Position numbers and translations under genes: made by a program. A stretch of 52,494 nucleotides of DNA from an uncultured Opitutia bacterium (GTDB taxonomy: Bacteria; Verrucomicrobiota; Verrucomicrobiia; Opitutales; Opitutaceae), in contig CAIMFY010000030.1 in the NCBI GenBank assembly GCA_903840415.1, positions 1 to 52,494 on the forward strand, given 5' to 3'. Numbering within the stretch: the stretch's first letter is position 1; every line of letters begins with the position of its first letter. Below the pieces are notes generated by a model. It saw only the letters and a list, made by a program, of their open reading frames with translations. It ran no database searches and was not told the DNA's origin. Positions 26,702-36,938 of this stretch are shown piece after piece.

Positions 26702-27229
26702 TCAGATTTTTTGCTCGGCGATGACCTTGAGAATCGTTTCGGCCTGTTTGTCGGTCGTGCCCTTGTAGTCGGCGTATATAATCTTGCCGTCTTTGATGAG
26801 GTAGGCGGACCGGTGGGCCATGTCAGTCGCGGGCATCGCAGTCGGCACGCCGAACGCTTTGATCAACGTCTTGTCCATGTCGGCGATCAGTGTGAAAGGC
26901 AGACTGTATTTCTCCTTGAACGCCTTTTGGGCGGCGACGTCGTCATGGCTGACGCCGATGACCGCCACGCCCAGTTTGGTCAGCGCTTCGTAACCGTCGC
27001 GCAGGGAACAGCCTTGTTTCGTGCAGCCCGGAGTGTCGGCCTTCGGATAAAAATACACGAGCGTGTAGGTTTGCTTGGTGTAGACCTCGGCGAGCGCGAG
27101 GTTCGCGCCGGAGTCGGTCACACCGGTGACCGCCGGGGCGGTGTCACCGACTTTGAGCGGTTCGCCTTGGGCGAACGCAAACAGGAGTGAAGACAGGGAC
27201 ATGAGGGTAAGGAAGGAACGAATTTTCAT
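26702..27229 (-). CDS. BCP/AhpC-TSA-type peroxiredoxin, exported
   Basis: A 175-residue thiol peroxidase starting MKIRSFLTLMSLSSLLFAFA, a signal peptide cleaved near AQG, so it acts outside the cytoplasm. Peroxidatic and resolving cysteines are in DTPGCTKQGCSLRD (C-x4-C), the arrangement of bacterioferritin-comigratory-protein peroxiredoxins; VYFYPKADTPGC and the later ADMDKTLIKAFGV are family-typical. It reduces peroxides at the expense of a thiol donor. The start at 27229 is preferred over in-frame upstream codons because of the signal peptide. It lies 72 bp downstream of the MuiA-like gene on the same strand. Confidence 0.92.
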   Translation of the reverse strand: MKIRSFLTLMSLSSLLFAFAQGEPLKVGDTAPAVTGVTDSGANLALAEVYTKQTYTLVYFYPKADTPGCTKQGCSLRDGYEALTKLGVAVIGVSHDDVAAQKAFKEKYSLPFTLIADMDKTLIKAFGVPTAMPATDMAHRSAYLIKDGKIIYADYKGTTDKQAETILKVIAEQKI

Positions 27230-27300
27230 GGCGCGCGCACCGTAGCGGGGTTTTGCGCCAACGCAAACGGGGCGGGGCGATGGTTCACCGCGCTTCTTCG

Positions 27301-29010
27301 TCACGGATCGAGGCCGGAGACTTGCACGTCGTTCGGATAGTCGATTGAGAATTTCAGGGTGAGCTCGCGTTTCTCGGCGGGCTTGAGGTCGAGCGTCCAT
27401 TTCAGCGCGCCTTCGGCGGTGGGCTTCACATCCTTGGCGTCGGGCGCGAGTTGTTTGACGACGACTTTTTCGTTCCGCGACACCGGCAGTTGGTCGGCGA
27501 CGATCACGCGGGCGGCGGTCGGCTTGTTATTCTGGATCGTGAGGAGGTATTCGTAGGTGATGCGTTTGCCGCTGCCGGTAAGGCCGGTGTCTTCGGTGAA
27601 ACGGTTCACGCGTTTATGCTTCACGGAAATCCCTTCGTCGGCGCCGAGTGCGAGGTCGAATTTTTCGCCGGGCATCACGGTGCGCAGGCCGCTCGTGGCG
27701 ACGAATGTGCCGTCGAGAAACACGTTCATCGCGCCGGCGAGCAGCGGGAAGGCGGAGGAGTTGACGACTTTCGCGGTGAGAAACGCGGCCGACTGGAGTT
27801 TCGGCGTTGTGAGGTATTCGGGATTGGCGGCAAGCGCGGCGGTGGTGATCGGAACTTTTTGCGGGGAGTTGTCGCTCGGCACGCTGGCGGGCGTGGAGAT
27901 TTTGAAGGAGGCGCTGGTCGCGGCGGCTTCCATCGTGGCGGTGGCGAAGCCGGCATCTTTTTCGGCGGGCGCGGGTTCGGCCGCGAGTGAGAGTGTGCCG
28001 CCAGTCGTGAAGGCCTGCATGTTCATCGACTGATTGCCAGCGCTCCAAGTGACAGCCTTGGCCTCGCGCCGAATGGCCGAAGCGCTGTCCATCATCGCAG
28101 CCACCGGCACCGGCCTCGGCAGAAACACATCCAGCCCCCACGTCGTCAGCGCCGGTGCGGCGCCGCCGAGGCTCGGTCGCGCGGTGGAGAGCGTGAGCGC
28201 GACATCTTTCCAGTCTTCGCCGGTGTTTTGGCGGACGAGACCGGAGTAGGCGAGGGCGATGGTTTTTTCGCCGGAGTTTACGCGGGCGTCGTAGCTCGGG
28301 GCCCAACTCGCGCCGGGGACGGCGTAGCTGAGCGCGAGGTCGAGCGCACCGGGAGTGGTGGTGTCGAGGCGCACGGTCACGGTCTTGTAGCTGCGGCCAC
28401 CGGCGCCGCGGAGTTCGTTGAGCTGGCGCTGCGCGGCGTCGGTCTTGGCGGTAAGATCTTCGGTTTGGGTGGAGAGGGTTTGTTTTTCGGCGGCGATCCG
28501 GCCGCGCTGTTCCTCGAGAAACACGAGCAGTTTCGTCGCCTCCTCGATGGAGAGGCGCGGCGCGCTGTCCTTCGTCGGCGCGGCGGTGGCGCCGGCTTCG
28601 AAGTGGCCGAGGGTGGCCTCCTGCGATTTGAGGACGGCGGCGCGGTCGTCGAGCACGCGGCGCTGTTTGCCGAGGGAGCGGAGTTCGTCTTCGAGGGCTT
28701 TCACGCGCTCGTTGGGCGTGAAATCGACATAGGCGGCGCGCGCCGTGACATCGAGGATCGTGACCTGCGCGACACCGTGACCGGCAACCTGCAACGACTG
28801 ATCGAGGAGGTTGGCCGGGAGCTTTTCAAACACCACTTCCGTCAGTCCGGTGGCCGCGAGGTCGAGCGCGGCGGACCGCGTGACGACCGCCCGATCGAGG
28901 TAAACCGTGGCGGCGGTGAGGTTGGACTTGGCGGGGACGGTCGCGGCCCAAGCCGCGGAAAGCAGCGCGAAGCACAGCGCGCTCGCGAGGAGGAAGCGGG
29001 GAGATTTCAT
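27301..29010 (-). CDS. DUF4139/DUF4140 protein (mucoidy inhibitor MuiA family)
   Basis: A 569-residue exported protein from ATG 29010 (MKSPRFLLASALCFALLSAA, signal peptide ending AWA; an ATG 21 bp upstream is possible). Residues 25-130 are the N-terminal DUF4140 domain (VYLDRAVVTRSAALDL, FEKLPANLLDQSLQV), then a coiled coil (VKALEDELRSLGKQRRVLDD), then DUF4139 (LSYAVPGASWAPSYDARVN to LTLKFSIDYPNDVQV). The family is periplasmic or surface-exposed; a role in exopolysaccharide control is suggested by the name only. It is transcribed divergently from the delta-60 protein across a 173-bp gap. Confidence 0.9.
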   Translation of the reverse strand: MKSPRFLLASALCFALLSAAWAATVPAKSNLTAATVYLDRAVVTRSAALDLAATGLTEVVFEKLPANLLDQSLQVAGHGVAQVTILDVTARAAYVDFTPNERVKALEDELRSLGKQRRVLDDRAAVLKSQEATLGHFEAGATAAPTKDSAPRLSIEEATKLLVFLEEQRGRIAAEKQTLSTQTEDLTAKTDAAQRQLNELRGAGGRSYKTVTVRLDTTTPGALDLALSYAVPGASWAPSYDARVNSGEKTIALAYSGLVRQNTGEDWKDVALTLSTARPSLGGAAPALTTWGLDVFLPRPVPVAAMMDSASAIRREAKAVTWSAGNQSMNMQAFTTGGTLSLAAEPAPAEKDAGFATATMEAAATSASFKISTPASVPSDNSPQKVPITTAALAANPEYLTTPKLQSAAFLTAKVVNSSAFPLLAGAMNVFLDGTFVATSGLRTVMPGEKFDLALGADEGISVKHKRVNRFTEDTGLTGSGKRITYEYLLTIQNNKPTAARVIVADQLPVSRNEKVVVKQLAPDAKDVKPTAEGALKWTLDLKPAEKRELTLKFSIDYPNDVQVSGLDP

Positions 29011-29183
29011 GAGGTTGGAAATAGACTGCACGAAGGGGAAAACGAGCCAACGCGGAAAATCTTAGGCTCTTTCTGGCCGCCAAGAGTTATTCACAACTTG
29101 TTTTTCCTCGGAACCCCAACCGTCAGATGGCTGTTATCCGTCTTGCGCAGGCCGCGCCCGTGACTTCTTATCCGACCTCTCCT

Positions 29184-32100
29184 ATGCCCATTGTCTCGCT
29201 TTTCCGGTCCGCTACCCGTTCGTGGCGGAGCCTCAGTGCTGTGTTGCTGGCCTCCGCGGCCGCGGCGTTTGCCCAATCTCCCTCTGCTGCTGACGGCTTC
29301 GATCCGAACGTCAACGGCAACGTCTACGCCGTCGCGCTCCAGCCCGACGGCAAACTGATCCTCGCGGGCCAGTTTTCGACCGTCAGCCCCAACGGTTCGC
29401 CCGGCGACATCCGCAACAATCTCGCTCGGCTCAACGTCGACGGCTCGCTCGACGCGTGGAATCCCAATGTTAATGGCACCGTCCGGGCGGTTGTGCTCCA
29501 GCCGGACGGAAAAATCCTCATCGGCGGTGATTTCACGACCGTGCAGCCCAACGTCGCCACGCCCAGTCCGACGTCCCCGACGCGCAACCGCCTCGCGCGC
29601 TTCAACGCCGACGGCTCGCTCGACGCCACCTTCGATCCGAACCTCGGCGGCTCGCTCGGGCCGCAAGTCTACGCGATCCTCCTTCAATCCAGCGGCAAGA
29701 TCGTCGTCGGCGGCACGTTCACAACCGTGCAGCCAAACGGCGCCGCGACCGCGACGACGCGCAACCGCCTCGCCCGCTTCAACGCCGACGGCACGCTCGA
29801 CACCGCCTACGATCCCAATGCCAACGGCATCGTCTTCGCCCTCGCCCAACACATCGACGGCAAGATTATCGTCGTCGGCGGCTTCACCAGCCTCGCGCCG
29901 AATGGCACCACGAACCCGACGACGCGCAACCACATCGCCCGCCTGAATCCCGACGGCACCCCCGATTCCGAATTCGATCCCAACCTCGACAACCGCGCCA
30001 CGGCCCTCGCGATCCAGCGCGACGGGAAAATTCTCGTCGGTGGCGACTTCTCCACGGTGAAACCCGCTGGCAATGATGTCGCCAACACACACAATCGTCT
30101 CCTTCGGCTGAATCTCGACGGCCAGCTCGACGCCGGGTTCACGGGCAACGCATCGGGCAACGTCGCCGCGATTGCCGTGCAGCCCGACGGCTCGATCCTT
30201 ACCGGTGGCTCGTTCACCACCGTCTGGTCCGCCGGTTCCTCCATCGCCAATCGCTCCTTCATCGCGCGCTACAAGCCCGATGGTAGCGTCGATCTCACCT
30301 TCGGCAGCGGCGTCAATGCGATCGTCGACGCGTTTGCCTTTCAGCCCGACGGCAAACTGATCATCGCCGGTTACTTCACCGGCTTGCAACCCACCGGCGC
30401 CACCAGCAGCACTGTGCGCAACCGCGTCGCCCGGCTCAACCCGAACGGCTCGCTCGACGCCACCTTCAACCTCGATGCCACGGGCCGCCCGCTCGTCGAA
30501 GCCGTGCAGGCCGACGGCAAGATCATCATCGGCGGTTCGTTCACCAGCGTCGGCGGCGTCACGCACAACCACCTCGCCCGCCTCAACCCCGACGGCTCGG
30601 TCGATACGACCTTCAGCCCCGACTTCAACGGCCTCGTCGTGACGCTGGCTGTCCAGCCGGCCGACCAGAAGATTCTCGTCGGCGGCACGTTCACCACGAT
30701 CGGCGGCGAGTCGCGCACCTACCTCGCGCGGCTCAACCCGTCGGGCACGATCGATTCAGAATTCAACCCCGCCGCCAGCGGGCAAGTCGCCGACATCGCG
30801 CTTCAGTCTGACGGCAAGATTCTCGTCGCTGGCAGCTTCACGACCTTCCAACCCATCGGCGCCGCCACGGCCGTGAACCGCCCCTATCTCGCGCGGCTCA
30901 ATTCCAACGGCACGATCGACACCGCGTTTCATCCCAATCCCAACAGCACCGTCAACTCGATCGCCGTGCAGTCCGACGGCAAGATTCTCCTCGGCGGCGT
31001 ATTCACCAGCCTGACTCCTGGCGTCGATCTCACCCCGGTCGTCACCACGAACAAGGACGGCACCACCTCCACCACCTATCCCACCGGCACCGCGACCGCG
31101 CGCAACGCCCTTGCCCGGATTAACGCCGACGGCACGCTCGACACCGCCTACGATCCCACGCCGAACAGCACCATTTCCGCGCTCGTGCTGCAGGCCGACG
31201 GCAAACTCGTGATCGCCGGCATGTTCACCGGACTGCGGCCGAATGCCGCCACCACCACGACCGTCCGCAACCGCCTCGCCCGAATCAACACCGACGGCAC
31301 CGTTGACACCGCCTACGATCCGAACGCCAACAACATCGTGCTCGCGATCGCGCTGCAGGCGGACGGCAAGCTGCTCGTCGGCGGCCCGTTCACTACGTTC
31401 ACGCCGAATCTCGCCCCTAACGCCACCGGGCCCTACACGCTCCGCAAGTATGCCGCGCGCCTCAACACCGACGGCACCGTCGACGCCACCTTCAATCTCG
31501 ACCTCAACGAAATCAACGGCAACCGCGTCGATTCGTGGTTCGTACTGCCGGACGGAAAAATCCTCGTTGGCGGCGCGTTCTCGTCGCTGCAACCGATCGG
31601 CGCGCCGGCGCGCTTGAACCTGGCGCATTTCGTCCGACTCACCGCCGCGGGCACGTTGGACTCCTCGTTCGCCCCCGGCATCGGCGGCACGACCGCCGGC
31701 CAGATCAGCACGCTGGTCGTGCAGCCCGACGGCAAACTGATTGCCGCGGGATCTTTCACGGAAATTGGTGGCACGACCACGACCAATATCGCGCGCTTCA
31801 ATCCCGAAGGCACGCCCGACACCACCTTCACTACCAACCTCAGCGCCGACGGCCCGATCAACACTGTGCTCGTGCGCCCCGGCATCACGACGGTCACCCC
31901 ACAAAACAAGGGCTTCGCGTGGCTCAAGGCCGACGGCACGCTGAACCCGGCTTTCGCCCCCGACATCAATTCCCGCATCAGCGGCACCATCAACTCAACC
32001 GCGATCCAAAACGACGGCTCGGTGATCGTCGGCGGAGCGTTTACGACTGCGACTGGCATCCCGGGTCCGAATCTCGTGCGCTTCGCTCCCAACGGCGCCA

Positions 32101-35100
32101 TCGATCCGAATTTTGGGCCTGGTCCGAACGGTGAAGTCGATGTGATCGTCGTCCAGTCCGACGGTAGAATCCTTGTCGGCGGCACATTCACGACGATTGC
32201 CGGAGCGAACCGCTCCTTCATCGCGCGGCTCAACACCGACGGCACCATCGATAACGGGTTCAATCCGTTCGCCAGCGCCCGCGTCAACTCGATCGTGATT
32301 CAGGCTGACGGCAACATGGTCATCGGCGGCCAGTTCACTTCGCTCAATCCCAACGCCACGACCACCACCACCGTCACGACGACGACCGCTACGCCCAACG
32401 CGGGCAACAGCACCAACTCCACGACGGCAGCGAACGGCGCCGTCACGACGACCACCGTCAGCACCGTCAGCGGCACCACCACGACGACGGTTACCGTCGT
32501 GAGCGCGACGCCCACGACCCGCAACTATATCGCCCGAATCAAACCCGACGGCACGCTCGACACCGCCTACAACCCGTCGGCCAACGGCAACGTCAACGCC
32601 CTCGTGCTCCAAGCCGACGGCAAAGTCGTCGCCGGCGGCGCGTTCACGACGCTCCAGCCTGGCGCCACCGGCACCGCCGTCACTCGCAACCGGCTCGCCC
32701 GGATCAACACGGACGGCACCATCGACACCGGCTACGATCCGAACGCGAGCGACGTCGTCAACGCTCTAGCGCTTTATGTCGACGGCAAGGTGATCGTTGG
32801 CGGCGCGTTCACGGTTCTAAATCCCAATACCGGCCCCACTCCGTTCACGCGCAACCACATCGCGCGGCTCAACACCGACGGCACGCTCGACAGCAATTTC
32901 GATCCCAATGCCAACAGCACGGTGTTGACCGTCGCCGTGCAAGCCGATGCGAAGATTGTCTTCGGCGGCCAGTTCTCGACCGTGCAGCCCAACGGCGCCG
33001 TGGCGGCGACGACCCGCAACGCCGTGGCGCGAGTCGATTTTGCTGGCGGCCTCGACACCGCCTTCGATCCGAACGCCAACGCCGTCGTCAACGTGGTCCT
33101 CCCTTATTCCGATGGCACCGTGCTCGTCGGCGGCTCATTCTCGTCGTTGCAACCGAATCCGCCGCTGATCGTGGCTGGTTCGTTCAACACCATCGGCGGC
33201 GTCGCCAGCCGCAACCTCGCGCTCCTCGGCGACGACGGCTCCGTGAGCTCGATCTTCCAGCCCAATCCGAACGGCGCCGTCACCGCGTTGCTCGTGCAGG
33301 CCGACGGCAAGCTGATCGTGGGCGGTGCGTTCACTAATGTCGGCGGCGCGACGCGCAACCGTCTCGCGCGGTTCAACGCCGACTACACGCTCGACTCCAC
33401 CTACAAACCCAGCCTCGACAGCAACGTGGCCTCGATCGCGCTGCAGGCCGACGGAAAAATCCTCGCCGCCACCGGCACGCAACTCGTCCGACTCAACACC
33501 GACGGCACCGTCGACGGATCTTTCACCGTGGCGTTGACCGGATCGCTGCGGAACTTCCGCGCGATCGCGCTGCAGGCCGACGGTAAAGTGCTCGCGCTCG
33601 CGCAAACCGGCACGACATCGTCGCCGGTCGATGTGCTCCAGCGTTGGAATGCCGACGGCTCGGTCGATGGCACTTTCGCAGCCGTGACTAGTACCGGCGG
33701 CACGCTCCAGACCCTCGCGCTGATGGCGGATCGCCGCCTCTTCCTCGGTGGCAGCTTCGCTTCGCTCGGCACTTCTTCGATCCCGCGCCTCGTGCGGGTG
33801 AACACCAACGGCGCGATCGACTCCAGTTTCAATCCGACACCCAACGGCCCGGTCACGGCCCTCGCCGTGCAGACTGACGGCCGGCTGGTCCTCGCCGGCA
33901 ACTTCACCGCAGTCGGTGGCCTGCCGCGCGGCGGTCTGGCCCGGCTCGCAGCGACGCTGACGGCGACACAGGCTGTCACCGCCACCTCGTCCTCCACTGT
34001 GTGGGTGCGCGGCGGCGCGAGCCCGGAGTTGGCGAACGTCACCTTCGAGCAATCTTCCGACGCGCTCAATTGGACGACTCTTGGCGCCGGCGGCCGCGTG
34101 AGCGGCACGGCGAATTGGCAGCTCAACGGACTTTCGTTGCCGACGAGCGGATTGTTCTACCTGCGCGCCCGCGGCGTTACGCCTTCCGGCAATGGCACCT
34201 CTTCCGGCATCATCGAAACGGCGCGCGAATTCAACCTCACTGCCATCGCCGGTGTCGGCCCCGCGTCGAATACCGTCGCCACGCTCGACATCGGCGGCGT
34301 GCTGATCGACGCGGCCACCGGGCTCATCGTCGGCCAGTCGGCGCCGGCTTCCACGCCCGCGCTAGCGACGCTCCCGATCGGCGTCGTCGCGCAACCGATG
34401 ATCGCGCCGAACGGTTTCAACGCCGGCACGGTGCGGCTCACGAACTTCTCCGCGCGCGCCCGGGTCAGCCCCGGCGGCGTGCTTCTGATGGGCTTCGCGA
34501 TCAACGGCAGTGCGCCGCGCACCGTGCTCTTGCGCGCGGCCGGTCCGAGCCTGACCGCGTTCGGCGTCAACGGCGTGCTCGCCGGCCCGCGCCTGCAACT
34601 CCTCGACAGCGCCGGCACGGTGGTCGGAGGCAATTCCGGCTGGGGCTCGACTCCGGCCAACCTCGCCGCCGTCACCGCGGCCGACACGCGCACCGGCGCG
34701 TTCCCCTTCAGCGCCAGCACGAGCGCTGACGCCGCGATGGTCGTCACGCTCCCGCCCGGCACCTACTCGATGCTGGTGTTCGACAACGCCGGCACAGGCG
34801 GAATCACTCTCGCGGAAATCTACGATGCCGGCGACTCCACCAACGCCTCGCAAATCGTCAACCTCTCGATCCGCGGCAACGTGAATCCCGGCGAAGGTGC
34901 GTTTCTCAGCGGCTTCGTCCTCACCGGCAACGCCGCTCAAAGCGTCCTCGTGCGTGGCGACGGCCCGTCGCTCACGCAGTTCGGCGTGCCCGGCGCGCTC
35001 GCCGATCCGGTTGTCAGCGTGTTCAACGGAACCGGCCAGCTGCTCGACGTGAACGACAACTGGAGCCAGACCACTGGCGGCGTGCTCAGTGCCAGCTCGC

Positions 35101-35267
35101 TCGTGCTGCAAGCCGCGGCCCGCAGCGCCGGCGCGTATCCGCTCGTCGTCGGCAGTGCCGATTCCGCGCTCGCCCTCACGCTCGTCCCCGGCACCTACAC
35201 CGTGCAGGTCACCTCCGCGACGACCGCCACGGGCGCGGCGCTGATCGAAATCTACCAACTGCCCTAA
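29184..35267 (+). CDS. Giant secreted delta-60 repeat (beta-propeller-like) protein, 2027 residues
   Basis: Begins at ATG 29184 with signal peptide MPIVSLFRSATRSWRSLSAV ending near AFAQ. From about residue 35 to 1590 it is a near-continuous array of delta-60 (DUF5122) repeats of about 55 residues: V-x-A-(V/I)-A-x-QPDGK-(I/L)-(L/V)-x-GG-x-FT, then R-N-x-(L/I)-AR-(L/I)-N-x-DG-(T/S)-(L/V)-D. I count roughly 30 units. A Thr-rich insert (TTTTVTTTTATPN, residues about 1055-1110, nt 32350-32515) interrupts one unit. After the array an Ig-like linker leads to two C-terminal modules of about 135 residues (nt 34435-34845 and 34850-35264), each with VLLRAAGPSLT/VLVRGDGPSLT and ending AEIYD/IEIYQ, a pair common at the C-terminus of secreted Opitutaceae proteins. 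Function unknown, probably surface binding. Confidence 0.9.
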   Translation: MPIVSLFRSATRSWRSLSAVLLASAAAAFAQSPSAADGFDPNVNGNVYAVALQPDGKLILAGQFSTVSPNGSPGDIRNNLARLNVDGSLDAWNPNVNGTVRAVVLQPDGKILIGGDFTTVQPNVATPSPTSPTRNRLARFNADGSLDATFDPNLGGSLGPQVYAILLQSSGKIVVGGTFTTVQPNGAATATTRNRLARFNADGTLDTAYDPNANGIVFALAQHIDGKIIVVGGFTSLAPNGTTNPTTRNHIARLNPDGTPDSEFDPNLDNRATALAIQRDGKILVGGDFSTVKPAGNDVANTHNRLLRLNLDGQLDAGFTGNASGNVAAIAVQPDGSILTGGSFTTVWSAGSSIANRSFIARYKPDGSVDLTFGSGVNAIVDAFAFQPDGKLIIAGYFTGLQPTGATSSTVRNRVARLNPNGSLDATFNLDATGRPLVEAVQADGKIIIGGSFTSVGGVTHNHLARLNPDGSVDTTFSPDFNGLVVTLAVQPADQKILVGGTFTTIGGESRTYLARLNPSGTIDSEFNPAASGQVADIALQSDGKILVAGSFTTFQPIGAATAVNRPYLARLNSNGTIDTAFHPNPNSTVNSIAVQSDGKILLGGVFTSLTPGVDLTPVVTTNKDGTTSTTYPTGTATARNALARINADGTLDTAYDPTPNSTISALVLQADGKLVIAGMFTGLRPNAATTTTVRNRLARINTDGTVDTAYDPNANNIVLAIALQADGKLLVGGPFTTFTPNLAPNATGPYTLRKYAARLNTDGTVDATFNLDLNEINGNRVDSWFVLPDGKILVGGAFSSLQPIGAPARLNLAHFVRLTAAGTLDSSFAPGIGGTTAGQISTLVVQPDGKLIAAGSFTEIGGTTTTNIARFNPEGTPDTTFTTNLSADGPINTVLVRPGITTVTPQNKGFAWLKADGTLNPAFAPDINSRISGTINSTAIQNDGSVIVGGAFTTATGIPGPNLVRFAPNGAIDPNFGPGPNGEVDVIVVQSDGRILVGGTFTTIAGANRSFIARLNTDGTIDNGFNPFASARVNSIVIQADGNMVIGGQFTSLNPNATTTTTVTTTTATPNAGNSTNSTTAANGAVTTTTVSTVSGTTTTTVTVVSATPTTRNYIARIKPDGTLDTAYNPSANGNVNALVLQADGKVVAGGAFTTLQPGATGTAVTRNRLARINTDGTIDTGYDPNASDVVNALALYVDGKVIVGGAFTVLNPNTGPTPFTRNHIARLNTDGTLDSNFDPNANSTVLTVAVQADAKIVFGGQFSTVQPNGAVAATTRNAVARVDFAGGLDTAFDPNANAVVNVVLPYSDGTVLVGGSFSSLQPNPPLIVAGSFNTIGGVASRNLALLGDDGSVSSIFQPNPNGAVTALLVQADGKLIVGGAFTNVGGATRNRLARFNADYTLDSTYKPSLDSNVASIALQADGKILAATGTQLVRLNTDGTVDGSFTVALTGSLRNFRAIALQADGKVLALAQTGTTSSPVDVLQRWNADGSVDGTFAAVTSTGGTLQTLALMADRRLFLGGSFASLGTSSIPRLVRVNTNGAIDSSFNPTPNGPVTALAVQTDGRLVLAGNFTAVGGLPRGGLARLAATLTATQAVTATSSSTVWVRGGASPELANVTFEQSSDALNWTTLGAGGRVSGTANWQLNGLSLPTSGLFYLRARGVTPSGNGTSSGIIETAREFNLTAIAGVGPASNTVATLDIGGVLIDAATGLIVGQSAPASTPALATLPIGVVAQPMIAPNGFNAGTVRLTNFSARARVSPGGVLLMGFAINGSAPRTVLLRAAGPSLTAFGVNGVLAGPRLQLLDSAGTVVGGNSGWGSTPANLAAVTAADTRTGAFPFSASTSADAAMVVTLPPGTYSMLVFDNAGTGGITLAEIYDAGDSTNASQIVNLSIRGNVNPGEGAFLSGFVLTGNAAQSVLVRGDGPSLTQFGVPGALADPVVSVFNGTGQLLDVNDNWSQTTGGVLSASSLVLQAAARSAGAYPLVVGSADSALALTLVPGTYTVQVTSATTATGAALIEIYQLP

Positions 35268-35279
35268 GTTTGGCTGGCG

Positions 35280-35310
35280 CAATCGCGGTGTGCGATCACC
35301 GCCGCGATTG
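35280..35310. terminator. Hairpin between convergent genes, probable terminator
   Basis: CAATCGCGGTG and CACCGCCGCGATTG form an 11-bp stem with one bulged region and a 6-base loop. It lies between the delta-60 stop and the convergent esterase stop. AAAAA follows on the plus strand, so there is no U-tract for the plus transcript; assignment is by position and shape only. Confidence 0.5.
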
Positions 35311-35333
35311 AAAAAGCGCGCGCCGTTTTCGCT

Positions 35334-36866
35334 CTACCAATTGTCGGTGCGGAACGGCACCGCGGGCAGGCCGGCGCCATTGTAGAGGTTGGCATCGGGC
35401 GCATTGCGCCACGCGTAACGCATCGCCACCGGCGCCTTCACCTCGGGCGATGTGGCGATCATCACGGACTTTGAAACCGCGACCGCCGCCGGGTGAAACA
35501 CCTTGTCCTCTCCCGCAATTTCGACGCAGGCGACCGGATGATCATGCGCGATGAGGCCGCCGGTCGCGTGGCCGAAAGTGGCGACGAGCGCTCCGCTGGC
35601 GAGCCGCACACTTGCAAACATCGGACCGGTGTCGTCGACCGTCACGCCGTAGACGTGGTGCTTGGCGAGCAACGCCAGCCGGCGCCCGACATCCTGTTTG
35701 TTAGTCGGGTGAATGTCATTCGGATCGCCGAGATCGATGGTGATCGCTTGGCCGGTGTTGATCAGATCGAGTGCCTGCGTCTGCGCCTCGCGCAGAAAGG
35801 CGTAGGTCTGACCGGTCGAGTCGCTCGGGGCTTTGTAGTTCGCGAGATTGACCCAGAAGAACGGCGTGTTGCCCTGGCCGAATTGTTTCCGCCACGCCGT
35901 GATCATCGCCACGAAGAGCTGGCGATATTCGGCGGCGTGATCGGCGTTGCTCTCGCCCTGATACCACAGCGTGCCGCGGAGTGCGTAGGGCGTGAGCGGC
36001 GCGATCATGCCATTGAACAATCCGCTAGGCGTCCACGAATCGCCGCGGCCGCGCGGGGCGCGGGGCTTCGGATGCTCTTTCAACCACGCGGCGTGCGCGG
36101 TGTCGCCCTGCGCCTTGGCGGCGGCATCGGCAGGTGTCCACTCCGCCAACGCATCATCAAACTCGATTTTTTTCTGCGGATAGTCGGCGAGCGTTTTCTC
36201 CCAGCGCTCGGCGACGATCTTGAACGCGGCCTCGCGTGCCAGCGTCGGCGCCGGCATCCACGACTCGACCGGCGTGCCACCCCACGAGCTGTGCACCAGC
36301 CCGATCGGAACGTTGAGCTTTTGAAAAAGATCACGCGCGAAAAAATATCCGACCGCGGTGAAGCCACCCACCGTCGCGGGCGACGCGCTTTGCCACCCGC
36401 CCGTCGCGACGGTCGTCGCAGGATCGGTGGCGACAGCGTGATTGATTTTGACGTGGCGGATTAGCGGAAAATTGGCGGCGGCGATTTCCTTCGAGGCGTC
36501 GCGGGCGCGGCTGACGGTGAACTCCATGTTCGACTGGCCCGAGCAGAGCCAAACCTCACCGACGACGACATCGTGCACGACGACGGTGTTTTTTCCCGCC
36601 ACCGTGAGATCGGCGCCCTGCGCGATCGCGGGCAGTTTATCGAGCGACACCGTCCAGCGGCCGTCGGGACCGGCCGTCGCGGTGCGCGTCTGTTGCGCGA
36701 AGATAACGGTGATTTTTTCCCCAGCGTCGGCTGATCCCCAGACCGGAATCGGTTTGTCGCGCTGGAGGACGGCGTGATCGGTGAAGAGCGGCGCGAGCGC
36801 GACATCGGCGCGCGCGAGCGGAGAAAGGAGAAACCAGAGGAGCAGGATCGGGCGAGGAAGGCGCAT
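35334..36866 (-). CDS. Sialate O-acetylesterase (SGNH hydrolase family)
   Basis: A 510-residue exported enzyme with signal peptide MRLPRPILLLWFLLSPLARA. The SGNH nucleophile block WLCSGQSNMEFTV (about residue 115) and the oxyanion/Gly block LVHSSWGGTPVESWMP are diagnostic; the later GTLWYQGESNADHA and NDIHPTNKQDVGRRLAL supply the Asn and the Asp/His pair of the triad. It removes O-acetyl groups from sialic acid or, in polysaccharide-degrading bacteria, from plant or algal glycans. No polysaccharide operon adjoins it; uvrC lies 72 bp upstream on the same strand. Confidence 0.93.
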   Translation of the reverse strand: MRLPRPILLLWFLLSPLARADVALAPLFTDHAVLQRDKPIPVWGSADAGEKITVIFAQQTRTATAGPDGRWTVSLDKLPAIAQGADLTVAGKNTVVVHDVVVGEVWLCSGQSNMEFTVSRARDASKEIAAANFPLIRHVKINHAVATDPATTVATGGWQSASPATVGGFTAVGYFFARDLFQKLNVPIGLVHSSWGGTPVESWMPAPTLAREAAFKIVAERWEKTLADYPQKKIEFDDALAEWTPADAAAKAQGDTAHAAWLKEHPKPRAPRGRGDSWTPSGLFNGMIAPLTPYALRGTLWYQGESNADHAAEYRQLFVAMITAWRKQFGQGNTPFFWVNLANYKAPSDSTGQTYAFLREAQTQALDLINTGQAITIDLGDPNDIHPTNKQDVGRRLALLAKHHVYGVTVDDTGPMFASVRLASGALVATFGHATGGLIAHDHPVACVEIAGEDKVFHPAAVAVSKSVMIATSPEVKAPVAMRYAWRNAPDANLYNGAGLPAVPFRTDNW

Positions 36867-36938
36867 AAAAAAATGGAGTGGCGGCGACCATGGGAGCGCG
36901 CCGCGCGCCGCGCAACGCGCTTTTCCGCACCATTCGAT

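Noticed and set aside
29184-35267. CRISPR-like or satellite repeats
   Set aside because: The periodicity is that of about 55-codon protein repeats with variable third positions, not identical DNA repeats with unique spacers.
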